This document shows positions 19,901 through 29,300 of a stretch of 64,000 nucleotides of DNA, in pieces (position 1 is the first letter of the stretch; every line of letters starts with the position of its first letter). The notes under the pieces were generated by a model that was not told where the DNA came from, ran no database searches, and worked only from the letters and a program-made list of their open reading frames with translations. The translations under genes and the position numbers were made by a program. This DNA comes from Marinobacterium sedimentorum. Lineage in GTDB: Bacteria; Pseudomonadota; Gammaproteobacteria; Pseudomonadales; Balneatricaceae. The stretch spans positions 124,001 through 188,000 of the forward strand of contig NZ_JALDYX010000004.1 in the NCBI RefSeq assembly GCF_024267675.1, written 5' to 3'.

Positions 19901-20687
19901 GCTGCGTGCACTCGGCCGGCAGATCCAGGGCTACTATGAGAGCTTGCGCAACACATCTAGCCGCATCAAGTCTGCGTCCAGAAAGCTCGGTGAACGTATC
20001 AACACCAACCAGTTGATTGGCTCGTTGCGTGATGTGAATGTCATCCTGGAGTCCCGAATCGAAACATTCGAGTGCTGGGGCTATCTGGAGCGTTTCTCCA
20101 GTGAATGGAAGCGTTGGGATGAAGATCGCAGCGAAGATGAATTACCCTCAGATGCTCTGCTGACTAGGTTGCGTGAGGCCTGCGAAAGTCTGAATGAGGC
20201 CAAGATCAGTAATGACATCACATCGCTGATCAACCTTAAAATTACGATGATCGAGGGGCATAATCAGCGCCCGGTAACGATAAGCAGTGATGCCGACTTT
20301 AATGCCAGTAGTAGTAACGGGTTATCGTACCTGGCCATCTGCATCGTCTTCATGGGTATGAGCCGATATCTGTGTCCGGACACACGGGTACAGTTGGTGT
20401 GGCCGATCGATGAGCTGGCTACACTGAGTAACGAGAATGTTGCGAACCTCTTTGCGATGATGGATGTCAATCGCATCGTCATGTTCAGTGCCTTTCCCAG
20501 TACGGACGCGACCCTTTTGAAGTTCTTTCAGTCCAAAAACCTGCTGTCCATCCAGGACGGTGTGCGCCGTGTCAACTTGAAAAAGAGTCAGGCACTGATC
20601 GAGTCAATGAAGCAGAGCCTGAAAACCGAAGCGGAGACTAAGTCTGCGCAGGTGCCGCTCTCCGTTGAAGAGGGGACCCTACCATGA
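16938..20687 (+). CDS. jetC: Wadjet-like SMC ATPase (JetC / MukB-like)
   Basis: A 1249-aa SMC-type protein. The N-terminal head carries Walker A GGNGAGKTS with Lys37. Two very long charged coiled-coil arms (about residues 260-560 and 640-1010) flank a hinge-like segment. The C-terminal head shows a signature region SSSNGLSYLAI near 1125 and the Walker B stretch LVWPIDELATL near 1155, as in MukB/MksB/JetC proteins. In Wadjet systems this subunit forms the loop-extruding motor that recognises small circular plasmids. AAGGAG at 16926 precedes the ATG. The stop overlaps the next start (ATGA). Family is clear; the exact Wadjet type is not assignable by eye. Confidence 0.8.
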   Translation: MLGLKKIVLHNSYIKGKVTCIECEGHTNNSGGNGAGKTSALILIPVFYGKEPEKLVTKAGGKSSFLDFYLPAYNSMVLYEYRREDGDRCVILYRHPSANKLTYRFVKGGYAEAFGNPDLQERMRQGLGISDAIKEIVQQGVEVSRILTSVVDYRSIIQQDDAELRRGARIKNNLRQEARDFCLGGPDCKTSDLHHLTTSLLRRDNMMPNLRQMIAHSMLGDCGAVDRPAQLQNSKLMDDVSSIREFSKHEQDIRNCIDKAQEYRGVAGSLQCVLTGLKQAVETQQQLYDARSEQINTAAEAREKAEQDYRSEHRERATTLHEENDNQERLARRLEVLHKKQAEWHSNKIDIQSKINEYDHLPGYRHEAQAARAHADHLTEGHRGLVTERDARLNRLRDEREIQKSPILEKQTQLKARRTEVEGQESKALSDLRDEQHIKELDLINAGHRDQLVVQERVTRLETEIRSTGRLEEEESRISAAERAIDETGIRVDDTKAALDQLNTAAEEAKKDHQSVVAQHDRAKSQHSKRESERTELMSQLYPEDNTLLAHFKKSDSNWGDTVGKVLDPKLLSRKDLAPTFQPEIGEDGLFGWLLALENIGRPTIADSDEEIKARLEKLDRELRLALEEIKNEERRALLAKSEASELETRAKQAQGAWRSAQADLTAQRNSFKALKDEIGVAVNQRRADKERALERAKKELNTSETRLKENKQRLVEHYLDQAVELKGYYATQLSEIESALNAQDQLLKVLARTFGQRETEVEEVFNQSLQQQGLDRRVIDKAESAAKAAQAKVSTVENYLDQIREYNRFIDEDFSTAQSLAQQEAELRELTSKLKQDMERLAAEHKSKDRERESQIRALKAENLNLKRMLGDAQDLLKRHKDVLHEHVGDAYNSDDLRYLCQLSTELLEDAEKLDTEVTRSLRKIISIITRYGDSQVYESWEFLENAHRNNSQYDEGDIRFQIEQAADLCVLYHDQIPQIRSGLLEQLRALGRQIQGYYESLRNTSSRIKSASRKLGERINTNQLIGSLRDVNVILESRIETFECWGYLERFSSEWKRWDEDRSEDELPSDALLTRLREACESLNEAKISNDITSLINLKITMIEGHNQRPVTISSDADFNASSSNGLSYLAICIVFMGMSRYLCPDTRVQLVWPIDELATLSNENVANLFAMMDVNRIVMFSAFPSTDATLLKFFQSKNLLSIQDGVRRVNLKKSQALIESMKQSLKTEAETKSAQVPLSVEEGTLP

Positions 20688-21331
20688 GCAACCGGTCTGA
20701 GTTCCAGAGTATTGTGCAGTCGCTATTGGCCGGGGAGATAATTTGTGAGATCACGCAGGAACACCGTTTCAATTATCTGAGCGACGAAGTTAACCGCCAG
20801 CGAGTCGACGATTACCTGGCGCATCTTAATCGTCGCCTTCGGCAAACAACTGATGGCAAAGCTTTTATCTGTGCCTATGCCAATCTGGACGATAAGAACG
20901 TTCGCAGCGCTATCCGTAACGAGTTTCGCCAGGTCGTGAACGAGTTGGCCGGTTTCGTACGTTGGCATAAGTTGGTACAGGGCGCCCAACCCTACAAAGG
21001 CCCACTACTGGCAGGTGATATGCTGCAGGAGTCGGATCTTCTCTATGCCATCGAGCAGTCCCAGGCACTTTCTACTCAATTGAATGAGCTGTGCCGCAAG
21101 GGCGCATTCGTTTCCCAGGCTTCCCAGCCACGGGACAAGCTACGCCAAGTGCTCAGGAAGCTCACCGAGTTTGGCTATCTCGTCCAGGTTGGGCATAGCG
21201 GTGCTCAGTATCAGGCCACGGCGCGTTGGTCTTGGCTCTACGACGTAATGGAGTTTATCAGGGCGCATGAGCGCCTGGAGATTGAAGACAGCCCTACGGA
21301 GTCGGAATCCCAGTCGGAGTTGTTCTTATGA
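20684..21331 (+). CDS. jetB: Wadjet-like MukE/JetB subunit
   Basis: A 215-aa protein in the size range of MukE/MksE/JetB. It consists of winged-helix-like helices: an N-terminal segment ending in DYLAHLNRRLRQT, a central helical stretch, and a C-terminal wing near residues 145-190 (KLRQVLRKLTEFGYLVQVGHSG). It overlaps the SMC gene and the following kleisin-like gene by four bases each, so the three are translationally coupled. MukE-like proteins bind the kleisin and modulate the SMC complex. Identification rests on size, fold pattern and position rather than strong sequence motifs. Confidence 0.7.
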   Translation: MSNRSEFQSIVQSLLAGEIICEITQEHRFNYLSDEVNRQRVDDYLAHLNRRLRQTTDGKAFICAYANLDDKNVRSAIRNEFRQVVNELAGFVRWHKLVQGAQPYKGPLLAGDMLQESDLLYAIEQSQALSTQLNELCRKGAFVSQASQPRDKLRQVLRKLTEFGYLVQVGHSGAQYQATARWSWLYDVMEFIRAHERLEIEDSPTESESQSELFL

Positions 21332-22557
21332 GTGGTCGGGTGGAGGCTAAAAAAGCCCTGGCGATGTTGAACAAGCATGCCGATGTGCTGCTGGATGCAT
21401 ATTTCGACAATCGTAGCGTGATCAAGGACATTCCTGAACACGAAAACGCGATCCGGGATCTGATGAAATACCGCCTTGTCTGGTCCATCGATCAGCATGA
21501 TGACGTACGTCTCGGACGAGATTTGAAGCATATTCTCGATGTGGCCACGAGTCATTACCGCCGGCGCTCATCTCATGCTCAAATTGCGGATAACTGGGAA
21601 CACTTGATCATGCTGGTGGACCAGTTTGCTGAAGCCCGTAAACGCAACAGTACTGATCGCCAGAACTTGTTGGAGGAAATCGAGGAGAGCGCCGCAGAGT
21701 TGATTGAAAACCTGAGGGGTGCTGTTAGTCACTTCGCACAGTTCGTGGCGTCTGGATTTGCGTTCACCAGCGATATCGAACTGCGCATCCAGGAAAACCA
21801 TCGAGTTTTGAAGATGGCGGGGACATTGAATGATTTACTGGATACCTTCGATCCAATCGAGCTCTATGAACGCCCGGGTCAGATTCGAGAGTTGAACCGG
21901 TTGTTCATATACCATCTGCCCAGGGCGATCGCCCACTGCAACCGGGATCTTGTGCATTCAATTGGTCAGCTCCGACAGATGCTGACGAAGCTAAAAGAAA
22001 ACCAGCACATATCTCGGCTGATAGATGCTTTTGAACAACGTTATCTCCAGGATCACGGCTTTACGCCTAGTATTGACGACCTGGTTAACTTTCCAGCAGC
22101 GCTTAATACTGCCGCTGGGCTACCGATGTGCGGCTATGCAGATATCTACGATGTAATTCAGGAAGGGCGGCTGGGTGAGCTAGTCGTGGATCTTCGCGAT
22201 CAGATCGACGGCAGCACCGAGCCGCTGCCCGATGCCGAGCCATTGATGGTGGACGTTAGTGAAGAGGTGGCCATCGATAGCGATCCTCTGCAAGACGCGG
22301 CACTGGCCGTTATCCAGGTGGCTCAAGAAGGGCTGCAGTCCTTCTCCGCATTGGAGTGTTATGTCCGTATGAATCTGGATCAATACAGCGACAGCCCGGA
22401 ACTTTGGATGTTGGCATTGGCCAACCAGGTCGAAGCGATGCCACGTGAGGTCCGCCATAATATCGAGATGCGGTTTTGCGAAGAGGCCACGGGCTTATGG
22501 CCCGACCTACTGTTGATTCATGACATCATAGTGCAGGGGCGGGCACATGCGGCTTAA
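21328..22557 (+). CDS. jetA: Wadjet-like kleisin subunit (JetA / MukF-like)
   Basis: A 409-aa, largely helical protein. The N-terminal 120 residues look like a winged-helix/four-helix neck domain, the middle is helical with a segment ending in RALINR-type helices, and an acidic linker (residues 305-330) leads to a C-terminal helical domain, as expected of a kleisin that bridges the SMC heads. It overlaps JetB by four bases and the Toprim-like gene by eleven. The order SMC, MukE-like, kleisin, Toprim differs from the usual jetA-B-C-D order, so the kleisin assignment is partly by elimination. Confidence 0.65.
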   Translation: MSGRVEAKKALAMLNKHADVLLDAYFDNRSVIKDIPEHENAIRDLMKYRLVWSIDQHDDVRLGRDLKHILDVATSHYRRRSSHAQIADNWEHLIMLVDQFAEARKRNSTDRQNLLEEIEESAAELIENLRGAVSHFAQFVASGFAFTSDIELRIQENHRVLKMAGTLNDLLDTFDPIELYERPGQIRELNRLFIYHLPRAIAHCNRDLVHSIGQLRQMLTKLKENQHISRLIDAFEQRYLQDHGFTPSIDDLVNFPAALNTAAGLPMCGYADIYDVIQEGRLGELVVDLRDQIDGSTEPLPDAEPLMVDVSEEVAIDSDPLQDAALAVIQVAQEGLQSFSALECYVRMNLDQYSDSPELWMLALANQVEAMPREVRHNIEMRFCEEATGLWPDLLLIHDIIVQGRAHAA

Positions 22558-23425
22558 GTTCCAGGTGATCCAGAACGCGCTGCGTAAGGGGCTGAACCAG
22601 GTCAGCCTCAACAAAACCTGGGAAGCCATTCACCATGAAATGGAGATAGGAGAAATTCGAGGTCGCATGCTGATCTTCCAGTCTGGTGACATCGAGCTTC
22701 TACGCCAGCTCATGCACAAAGAGACCGGCCACGATCCAGTGCATGAGTCATTGCATGGGAGCCGTATTAAAATGGCCCAAAAAGCGGCGAACGAGAAACT
22801 ATCGTCGCAGAGCGTATTTGGCAATTTGCTGCAGGTGGCGCGACTAAATGGCGCATCCATCCCTATAGCGGGATCGACTTGTGCCGCATTAACGCCGCCC
22901 GGTACGCTGCTATCGGTAAGAGAGAATTACCTCCTATTGGACGATATCCCGAATGTGATCCTGACCGAAAACGGCAGCGCTGCGGTGTATTGGGACTGTT
23001 ATCGATACCCGCGGGAAGTCGGTGATGCACTGATTATTTACCGCGGGCATGGTCAGGATAGTTCGGTTGTGCGGAATCTGATCCAGAACAGACCGAAGAC
23101 TACGCGGCTGTATGGCTTTTTTGATCTCGATCCTGCCGGCATCACAATGGCCCTCCAGTACAAGGTGGACGCTCTGGTTATCCCAGCTCAGTTGGAAGAC
23201 CAGTGGCACCAGGCGAACTCCTGGTTGCAAGAAGTGAATCAGTCCAAAGTGCATGCTCAGCAGTATGATGAGCTGCGGGGGCTAGAACGATATTTTCAGG
23301 AACACCCAGGTATATCCAGCGGCCGGCTGGGTGAGGTATTCGACTTCGTGAAGTGCCACCAGATCGCGATCATGCAAGAGCATATGACGCGGGATGAGTG
23401 TGAACTCGTTGCTTTGAATATCTGA
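22547..23425 (+). CDS. jetD: Wadjet-like Toprim nuclease subunit (JetD-like)
   Basis: A 292-aa protein overlapping the kleisin gene by 11 bases. Its C-terminal half has the topoisomerase VI/Toprim pattern of JetD proteins: an ENYLLLDD strand near residue 126, YRGHG near 165, and GFFDLDPAG with the DxD pair near 193-195. JetD is the nuclease that cuts plasmid DNA once the SMC motor has scanned it. At 292 residues it is shorter than many JetD proteins because the N-terminal DUF3322-like part is reduced to about 100 residues. Last gene of this cluster; 200 bp then separate it from the BREX regulator. Confidence 0.7.
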   Translation: MRLKFQVIQNALRKGLNQVSLNKTWEAIHHEMEIGEIRGRMLIFQSGDIELLRQLMHKETGHDPVHESLHGSRIKMAQKAANEKLSSQSVFGNLLQVARLNGASIPIAGSTCAALTPPGTLLSVRENYLLLDDIPNVILTENGSAAVYWDCYRYPREVGDALIIYRGHGQDSSVVRNLIQNRPKTTRLYGFFDLDPAGITMALQYKVDALVIPAQLEDQWHQANSWLQEVNQSKVHAQQYDELRGLERYFQEHPGISSGRLGEVFDFVKCHQIAIMQEHMTRDECELVALNI

Positions 23426-23625
23426 TGATATTCAGTGCCTTACCATTGGCTTGGCTTTCTGTGCGCATTCACTTTTGCTGTTTAAGAAAAACAGAAAACC
23501 TTGAAAGTAGCTTCTCGAAATCCACCGCAGATTCCTGCACAGTCGCATGGCCCACCCCACCCTTAGCTGTTACACTCTCATCAAATTGATCAGTGCCATT
23601 CAGGGAGAGCGGCTTGGGCACCGAA
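23426..23625 (+). promoter_or_regulatory. BREX operon promoter/operator region
   Basis: A 200-bp gap between the Wadjet-like genes and brxR. An extended -10-like element, TGTTACACT at 23568-23576, lies about 50 bases before the brxR ATG. Just downstream, at 23580-23590, is an odd perfect palindrome ATCAA-A-TTGAT that could bind the BrxR dimer. BrxR proteins are known repressors that bind inverted repeats upstream of their own gene. The -35 box is not obvious. An AGGGAGA ribosome binding site lies at 23602-23608. Confidence 0.4.
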
Positions 23626-24525
23626 ATGGACACCATCAGCCAGGCGCAACGGGAACGCTTGTTTTACATCGAGTTTCGCTTGCGCTTCTTCGGGATCATC
23701 AACCGACAGGATATGGAGCTCAGGTTCGAGATTCGGCCGGCTGCTGCCACTCGGGACTTCCGCCTCTACAAGACGATAGCTCCAGGCAATCTGGTGTATG
23801 ATCCCTACAGTAAGGCTTATGTACGGTCCGCGAATTTCACTCCCTGTTTCGATCTCAGTTGCGATCAGGCCCTCACCGGGTTGTGCGCCGGGTTAGGGGA
23901 TGATGCCGTGGTTCGCGCGCCGGCAGCGGTGAGCGCCGATAGTCCTTTTCGTTACCACCTGCCGGATGTCGACATCCTGGCTGCATTCTCCAGAGCCATC
24001 TACCAGGGCAAACCGGTCAGCATGCAGTATCTTTCGGTCTCCACGGGATGCTCCGAGCGTACTATTGTGCCGCATGCGCTGGTCGATAGCGGGGTTCGTT
24101 GGCACGTGCGTGGTTATGATCGCAACAATCACCGGTTTTCCGATTTCGTCCTCAACCGGGTCCAGTCCGTTACACAGTTAGCGGCGGTGGCAGATACGCA
24201 TGAAGTACAGGTCGCCGATGAACAGTGGAATCTCCATGTCTTGCTGGAGCTGGTACCGCACCCTGCGCTCAGGCATCCGGAGGTCATCGAAGCCGAATAC
24301 GGGATGAAAGACGGAGTCGCCAGGCTCCAGGTTCGCAGTGCGATGGCCGGTTATCTGATGCGGCTTTGGGATGTAGATTGCGGGGCAGGAAGTACCGTCA
24401 ATAGCAACCCATCGCACCTGCTGGCACTGAACAACCGCGAACACCTGTCCAATGTTGCCAGTCTCGTGTTGGCACCGAACTGGAATCAAACAGAAGCGTT
24501 AACTACCGGGAATATTCATGGATAA
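23626..24525 (+). CDS. brxR: BrxR, WYL-domain transcriptional regulator of BREX
   Basis: About 300 aa. An N-terminal winged helix (residues 5-75, with GIINRQDMELRFEI and AAATRDFRLYK as the recognition part) is followed by a WYL domain at 115-190 with the conserved stretch IVPHALVDSGVRWHVRGYD. This matches BrxR-type repressors located at the head of many BREX loci. The ATG at 23626 agrees with where BrxR homologues begin, but the AGGGAGA ribosome binding site sits closer to a TTG at 23614, which would add four residues. The stop overlaps the next gene by eight bases, so regulator and BREX genes are co-transcribed. It probably senses infection through a ligand bound by the WYL domain and represses its own operon. 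Confidence 0.85.
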   Translation: MDTISQAQRERLFYIEFRLRFFGIINRQDMELRFEIRPAAATRDFRLYKTIAPGNLVYDPYSKAYVRSANFTPCFDLSCDQALTGLCAGLGDDAVVRAPAAVSADSPFRYHLPDVDILAAFSRAIYQGKPVSMQYLSVSTGCSERTIVPHALVDSGVRWHVRGYDRNNHRFSDFVLNRVQSVTQLAAVADTHEVQVADEQWNLHVLLELVPHPALRHPEVIEAEYGMKDGVARLQVRSAMAGYLMRLWDVDCGAGSTVNSNPSHLLALNNREHLSNVASLVLAPNWNQTEALTTGNIHG

Positions 24526-25024
24526 GGATGTAATTAAACGCATAGCTGATCTGCGCATCATCGTAGGCTTCCTGGGTGAGAAGGATCACCACGATTGGTG
24601 GCCTAGCAAATTCCTCACGCCGTCGGCCAAAGCCTATCTGACACCGATTTTCCCGCGTACTTTGTTACAGTCGCAACACCGTGGCGTTAGTGAAGCGGCG
24701 GCACTGGTGCATGATGAGTTGATCGGTGTGGGCTCCACCTATCACCTGTTCCGTCTGCCTGAATCGATTGAGCTTGAAGTGGATCGCCTGTTCCAGGCAT
24801 CTGAGGCAGATCAGTATGCCGCAATTATCAGCGATGGGGCAGCAGCACTGCAGGCATTACGTGATATGTCCAGCGAGCAAATGGTGGCTCAAGAGGGGCC
24901 TGTTATGCTGGGGACCTATGACAATGACACTCTATCCGGCCTAATGCAGCAGATTGCTGCGCATTATCTGGCGGCATTCGAGCAAGGCGGCCGTTGTTAT
25001 CCGTATATAAGAGAGGCCGCGTGA
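24518..25024 (+). CDS. brxE: BrxE-like BREX protein
   Basis: A 168-aa protein opening MDKDVIKRIADLRIIVGFLGE and containing the aromatic DWWPSKFLTPSAKAYLTPIFPRT segment; this matches my recollection of the BrxE family, which is a small helical protein of unknown biochemical role at the start of type 6 and some other BREX loci. It lies between brxR (8-base overlap) and brxA (GTGA overlap). In canonical type 1 loci brxA comes first, so its presence makes this locus look mixed. Family call is moderate; position is strong support. Confidence 0.65.
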   Translation: MDKDVIKRIADLRIIVGFLGEKDHHDWWPSKFLTPSAKAYLTPIFPRTLLQSQHRGVSEAAALVHDELIGVGSTYHLFRLPESIELEVDRLFQASEADQYAAIISDGAAALQALRDMSSEQMVAQEGPVMLGTYDNDTLSGLMQQIAAHYLAAFEQGGRCYPYIREAA

Positions 25025-25803
25025 AGGCAGTTGCATTTTATACCACCCAGCTACAAGCAGGGTTGGGTTTGATTGAAGAAACCAAGCTGCTGCTTTCGCT
25101 CTATGAGCCCGGGCAGAGTAGCGCAGCGCTTTACGACAAGGCGCTAAGTTCTGGTATGTTCCCGACCGTATCCGCGCGTCGTTTGCGCAATATTGTCCAA
25201 GAATGCTTTTCACCTCGATATATCAAAACTGGCGCCGTCGCCCATCTGCAGGCGCTGCAGGGACATGCCAGCTCATCGGTGATGCATCAGCTGTTTCTCT
25301 ACTACACGGCACAGGCCAATCTGATTCTGTCCGATTTCATCTGCGAAGAGTTCTGGGCGCGTTATGCTGGCGGTGCGCAGAGCATTTCATTGGAGGACTC
25401 GCGTCGGTTTGTTGAGCAAGCAGTGCGTGATGGCAAAACGCAAAAGCCCTGGTCAGAGACTACGATCAAGCGGATCTCGTCTTACCTGATCGGCTGTTGT
25501 GCAGACTACGGTTTACTCTCGTCTCGTCGTACTGCTGAGCGCACTATTCAACCTGTGCGGCTCGAACAGGCAACTGCGCTGTATCTGGCGTACAAGCTGC
25601 ATTTTGATGGCCTGGGGGATAACGCGGTGATCAGTCATTCCACCTGGGCGCTATTCGGGTTGGAACCTATGGATGTTCGCAACGAACTCAAGCGCCTGGC
25701 GCGCAACAACTGGCTGATCGTACAGGCCGCGGGTGATGTTACCCGCATCAGCTGGCCGTTCAAATCAATGGAGGAGATCGTCGATGTCATCGCTGAATGC
25801 TGA
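25021..25803 (+). CDS. brxA: BrxA (DUF1819), BREX DNA-binding protein
   Basis: A 260-aa DUF1819 protein. The GTG at 25021, overlapping the previous stop as GTGA and preceded by AGAGAG, is the best start; an upstream TTG at 24994 would overlap further without support. Typical features are the N-terminal helix ETKLLLSLYEPG, the central AHLQALQG and QLFLYYTAQANLILSDFICEEFW region, and the C-terminal winged helix. BrxA from E. coli-type systems is a small all-helical DNA-binding protein needed for phage exclusion. It overlaps brxB by 20 bases. Confidence 0.85.
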   Translation: MKAVAFYTTQLQAGLGLIEETKLLLSLYEPGQSSAALYDKALSSGMFPTVSARRLRNIVQECFSPRYIKTGAVAHLQALQGHASSSVMHQLFLYYTAQANLILSDFICEEFWARYAGGAQSISLEDSRRFVEQAVRDGKTQKPWSETTIKRISSYLIGCCADYGLLSSRRTAERTIQPVRLEQATALYLAYKLHFDGLGDNAVISHSTWALFGLEPMDVRNELKRLARNNWLIVQAAGDVTRISWPFKSMEEIVDVIAEC

Positions 25804-26362
25804 CTTCAACGAACTGATGGAAAGGATTAAACGCGGGCGTGAGTTCGGCCATGCCAGCTATGAGCCCATTTACTATCTGGTGTTTTCACCCCGGTCGATA
25901 GTGGATGTAAAGCGGCAGATGAAAGCCTGGGAATCGCGTCTGGCTAACGACGGCTGGGAGGTACATAAGTTCTCCATCGCCAGTGCGATCCAGGAGGTTT
26001 TCGATGCTGTGCCCAAGATGATGAAAACCATTTGGCAGAAGCAGGATGCTGCAGCACCGCTGGAGTGGGGTAAAACCAACAGCGCCCTGGCCAACAAGCT
26101 GGAGCAGGGCGCGCTGAAACAGAAGCTCGAAGAAAAGCTGGAGACCCTGAAGGGCAATCCCAATGCGATTCTGCTGGTGGTCGATCTGGAAGCCCTGCAT
26201 CCCTACATGCGTATTGGCATGATTGAAGGGGAGCTGCAGGGTAAGTTTTCTGTGCCCACGGTGTTTTTCTACCCGGGCATTCGCACAGGCAAGACCCGGC
26301 TGAAGTTTTTGGGCTTTTACCCGGAAGATGGCAACTACCGCTCTGACCATGTGGGCGGGTAA
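25784..26362 (+). CDS. brxB: BrxB (DUF1788)
   Basis: A 192-aa DUF1788 protein. The ATG at 25784 is favoured because GGAGGAG at 25770-25776 lies seven bases upstream, inside the end of brxA. It shows the family's YYLVFSPRSIVDVK motif near 25, the ILLVVDLEALHPYMRIGMIEGELQ strand-helix region and the closing FFYPGIR...LKFLGFYPEDGNYRSDHVGG. BrxB is an essential core component of unknown activity that interacts with PglZ in some systems. Located directly upstream of brxC as in most BREX types. Confidence 0.9.
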   Translation: MSSLNADFNELMERIKRGREFGHASYEPIYYLVFSPRSIVDVKRQMKAWESRLANDGWEVHKFSIASAIQEVFDAVPKMMKTIWQKQDAAAPLEWGKTNSALANKLEQGALKQKLEEKLETLKGNPNAILLVVDLEALHPYMRIGMIEGELQGKFSVPTVFFYPGIRTGKTRLKFLGFYPEDGNYRSDHVGG

Positions 26363-26385
26363 AGGACAGGTCACAGGATATGACA

Positions 26386-29300
26386 ATGGAAATTAAATCC
26401 CTCTTTGACAGCAACAAAGATATCTACCGTACCATTGAGAAGGTGATCACCTACGGTGCTTCTCAGGAGGAACGTCTCAAGGCAGAGATCTCCGAGTATG
26501 TCGTCACAGATAGCATCGAAGAGCAACTGGAAAATCTGCTGCAAAAGATGGATGCCGCCATGGAGGCGGGTGGCCAGAATGAAGTTGGCGTCTGGGTTTC
26601 GGGCTTCTATGGCTCAGGTAAAAGCTCATTTACCAAGTATTTGGGCCTGGCTTTCGATGACAAGTTGTACATCGACGGTGTGCCGTTTATTCAGCATCTG
26701 CAGGACCGTCTGAAAAAGAACACCACCAAAGCTCTGCTGAATAAAGTCGCCAAGCGCTTTCCTGCATCTGTACTGATGCTCGACCTGGCGAGTGAGCAGG
26801 TGGCGGGCGCGACCATGGAAGAGGTGTCCACGGTCCTCTACTACAAGGTACTGCAGTGGGCCGGTTACTCTCGTAACCTCAAGGTTGCAGCGCTGGAACG
26901 TAGGCTGAAGCAGGAAGGGCGCCACGACGAGTTCCTGCAGTTGTTCCGTGATCAAACCGAAGGGGAGGAATGGGAAAACTATCGCAACGATGAACTGGTC
27001 GTCGACAGCGTTGTTCCGGAGCTGGCGCATCAGCTCTATCCCCAGCTGTTCAAAAATCCGAGCGCTTTCAGCACGGCAACCAGCGAAGTGATTCGGTTTG
27101 AAAACGACCGGGTCGAAGAGATGCTGCAGATTGCCCGTGAAGCGACGGGCAAAGAGTACATCATCTTCATCGTCGATGAGGTCGGGCAGTACGTGGGTTC
27201 ACGTCAGAACCTGATCCTCAACCTGGATGGCCTGGCCAAGAACCTGAAGAACATCGGAGACGGTAAGGTCTGGATCATCGGTACCGCGCAGCAGACACTG
27301 ACCGAAGACGATAACAAGGCTGCGCTTAACTCGGCCGAACTCTATAAATTGAAAGACCGCTTCCCGATCCAGATAGACCTGGAAGCCAACGATATCAAAG
27401 AGATCTGCTATACCCGGCTGTTGGGTAAGTCCGCGGCCGGCGAAGCGGACTTGGGACAGCTGTTTGATCAGCACGGCCAAGCGCTGCGCCACAACACCAA
27501 ACTGGTGGAGGCGCGGGCCTATGGCGCAGGCTTCAACCGGCAAACCTTTATCGACCTCTACCCTTTCCTGCCAGCCCACTTCGATATCCTGCTGCACCTG
27601 CTGGGTGCGCTGGCGAAGTCCACCGGTGGCTATGGCCTGCGTTCAGCCATAAAGGTGGTACAGGACATTCTGGTGGAAGACTCCGATGGCCGCACCCCGG
27701 TGGCGAATCAGCCGGTGGGCTGGCTGGCCAATACGGTGACACTGTTCGACGCTCTGGAAAAGGATATCCGCAGCGCCTTTGGCTCCCTGTACGGCTCGGT
27801 CGATAAGGTGAAACTGCGTTTCCCGGATTCAACTCTGCATCAGGATATCGCGAAAACCGTGTGTATCCTGCAGATCCTCAATAACCTGCCGGTATCACGT
27901 CAGAACGTGGCCAGTCTGCTGCATTCGGGCATCGCTCAGTCCTCTGTATCTGAAAAGGTAGCGGTTGCTGTCGAAGAACTGATCTCCGACGCTATCGTGC
28001 CTTTCGGTGAACAGGACGGTAATCTTTGCTTTTTCAGCGAAAAGCTCAACGAAATCGAGCAGGAACGTGCCAGCATCGCTACCCGTTCGGTGGAGCTGCG
28101 CCGTATCGTCAGCGAGGCGTTAAAAGAGGTTTACTCACCGCTGCCGGCCTCGCAGCTGAATGGCACCCTGTCGGTCCAGACCGGCCTCAAGGTGCAGACC
28201 ACCGCAGGCTCTGTAGCCACTTCCTTGATGGGTGAGCGCAACGCGGTGCAAACCATCATTGAGCTGGTCGACCCGGTGGAGTATGACAACGCTAAAACTC
28301 GGCTGACCAATGACAGCCGCCAGAAGGCCGAGCAATACAACATTTATCTGCTGGGGCGTACTACGCCGGAGATGGATGAACTTACCACCGAGATCTTCCG
28401 TTGCCGTGAAGTGTCCAGCCGTTACCGTAACGAGCCGGACCAGGAAGTTAAGGATTACTGCGCGGGCCAGACCGACCGCGCCAATCGTCTGATGAACGAC
28501 CTGGAGCGGCAGATTCGTCGCAGTTTGCAGCAGGGCTCTTTCCTGTTCCGTGGCACCTTGAGTGCCGTCGACAGCCTGAGTCAGGACCTGGTTGAAGCTG
28601 CGCGTAAACACTTGGCGGATGTGGCTGAACAGGTATTTGACCGCAACGCCGAAGCCCCTGTCCGTGCCGGCACTGACCTGGCAGAGAAGTTCCTGCGCTT
28701 GGGGAACCTAGCCGGTGTAACTCACCAGCTCGATCCACTCAATCTGGTACAGACCAGCAACGGCACGCCCAGTATCAATACCCAGCACAAAGCAATTATC
28801 AGCATTCGCGATATGATCGAGCGCCAGGGCGCCATCGAAGGTAAGCGGCTGGCCGATATCTTCACCAGCGCGCCCTTTGGCTGGTCACCGGATACCCTGC
28901 GCTATTTGGTTGCGGCCATGCTGATCGCCGGTGAAATCAAACTCAAGGCTGGCGGTCGTGAAGTTACCGTCAACGGACAGCAGGCGATTGATGCGCTCAA
29001 AACCAACAACAGCTTCAAGGCGGTCGGGATCTCGCTGCGTGAAGAGCGCCCCTCGATGGAGGTTCAGGCCCGCGCTGCCGAGCGCCTGACTGAGCTGACC
29101 GGCGATATCGTCGTCCCCTTGGAAGATGAGATCAGCAAGGTCACGGTCAAACTGCTACCACGGTTGCAGCATGAGTACGGCCCGCTGGCCGAGAAGCTCA
29201 AAGCGCTGGGCCTGCCGGGCAGTGACCGTCTCGACAGCTTGGCTCAGGATATCCGCGATATTCTGTTCAATGATGCCTCCGATGCGCCGCAGCGACTGGG

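Noticed and set aside
23470..23495. CTGTTT...AAACAG hairpin as a terminator after the Wadjet-like genes
   Set aside because: Stem is only six weak pairs and is followed by A, not T, on the relevant strand.
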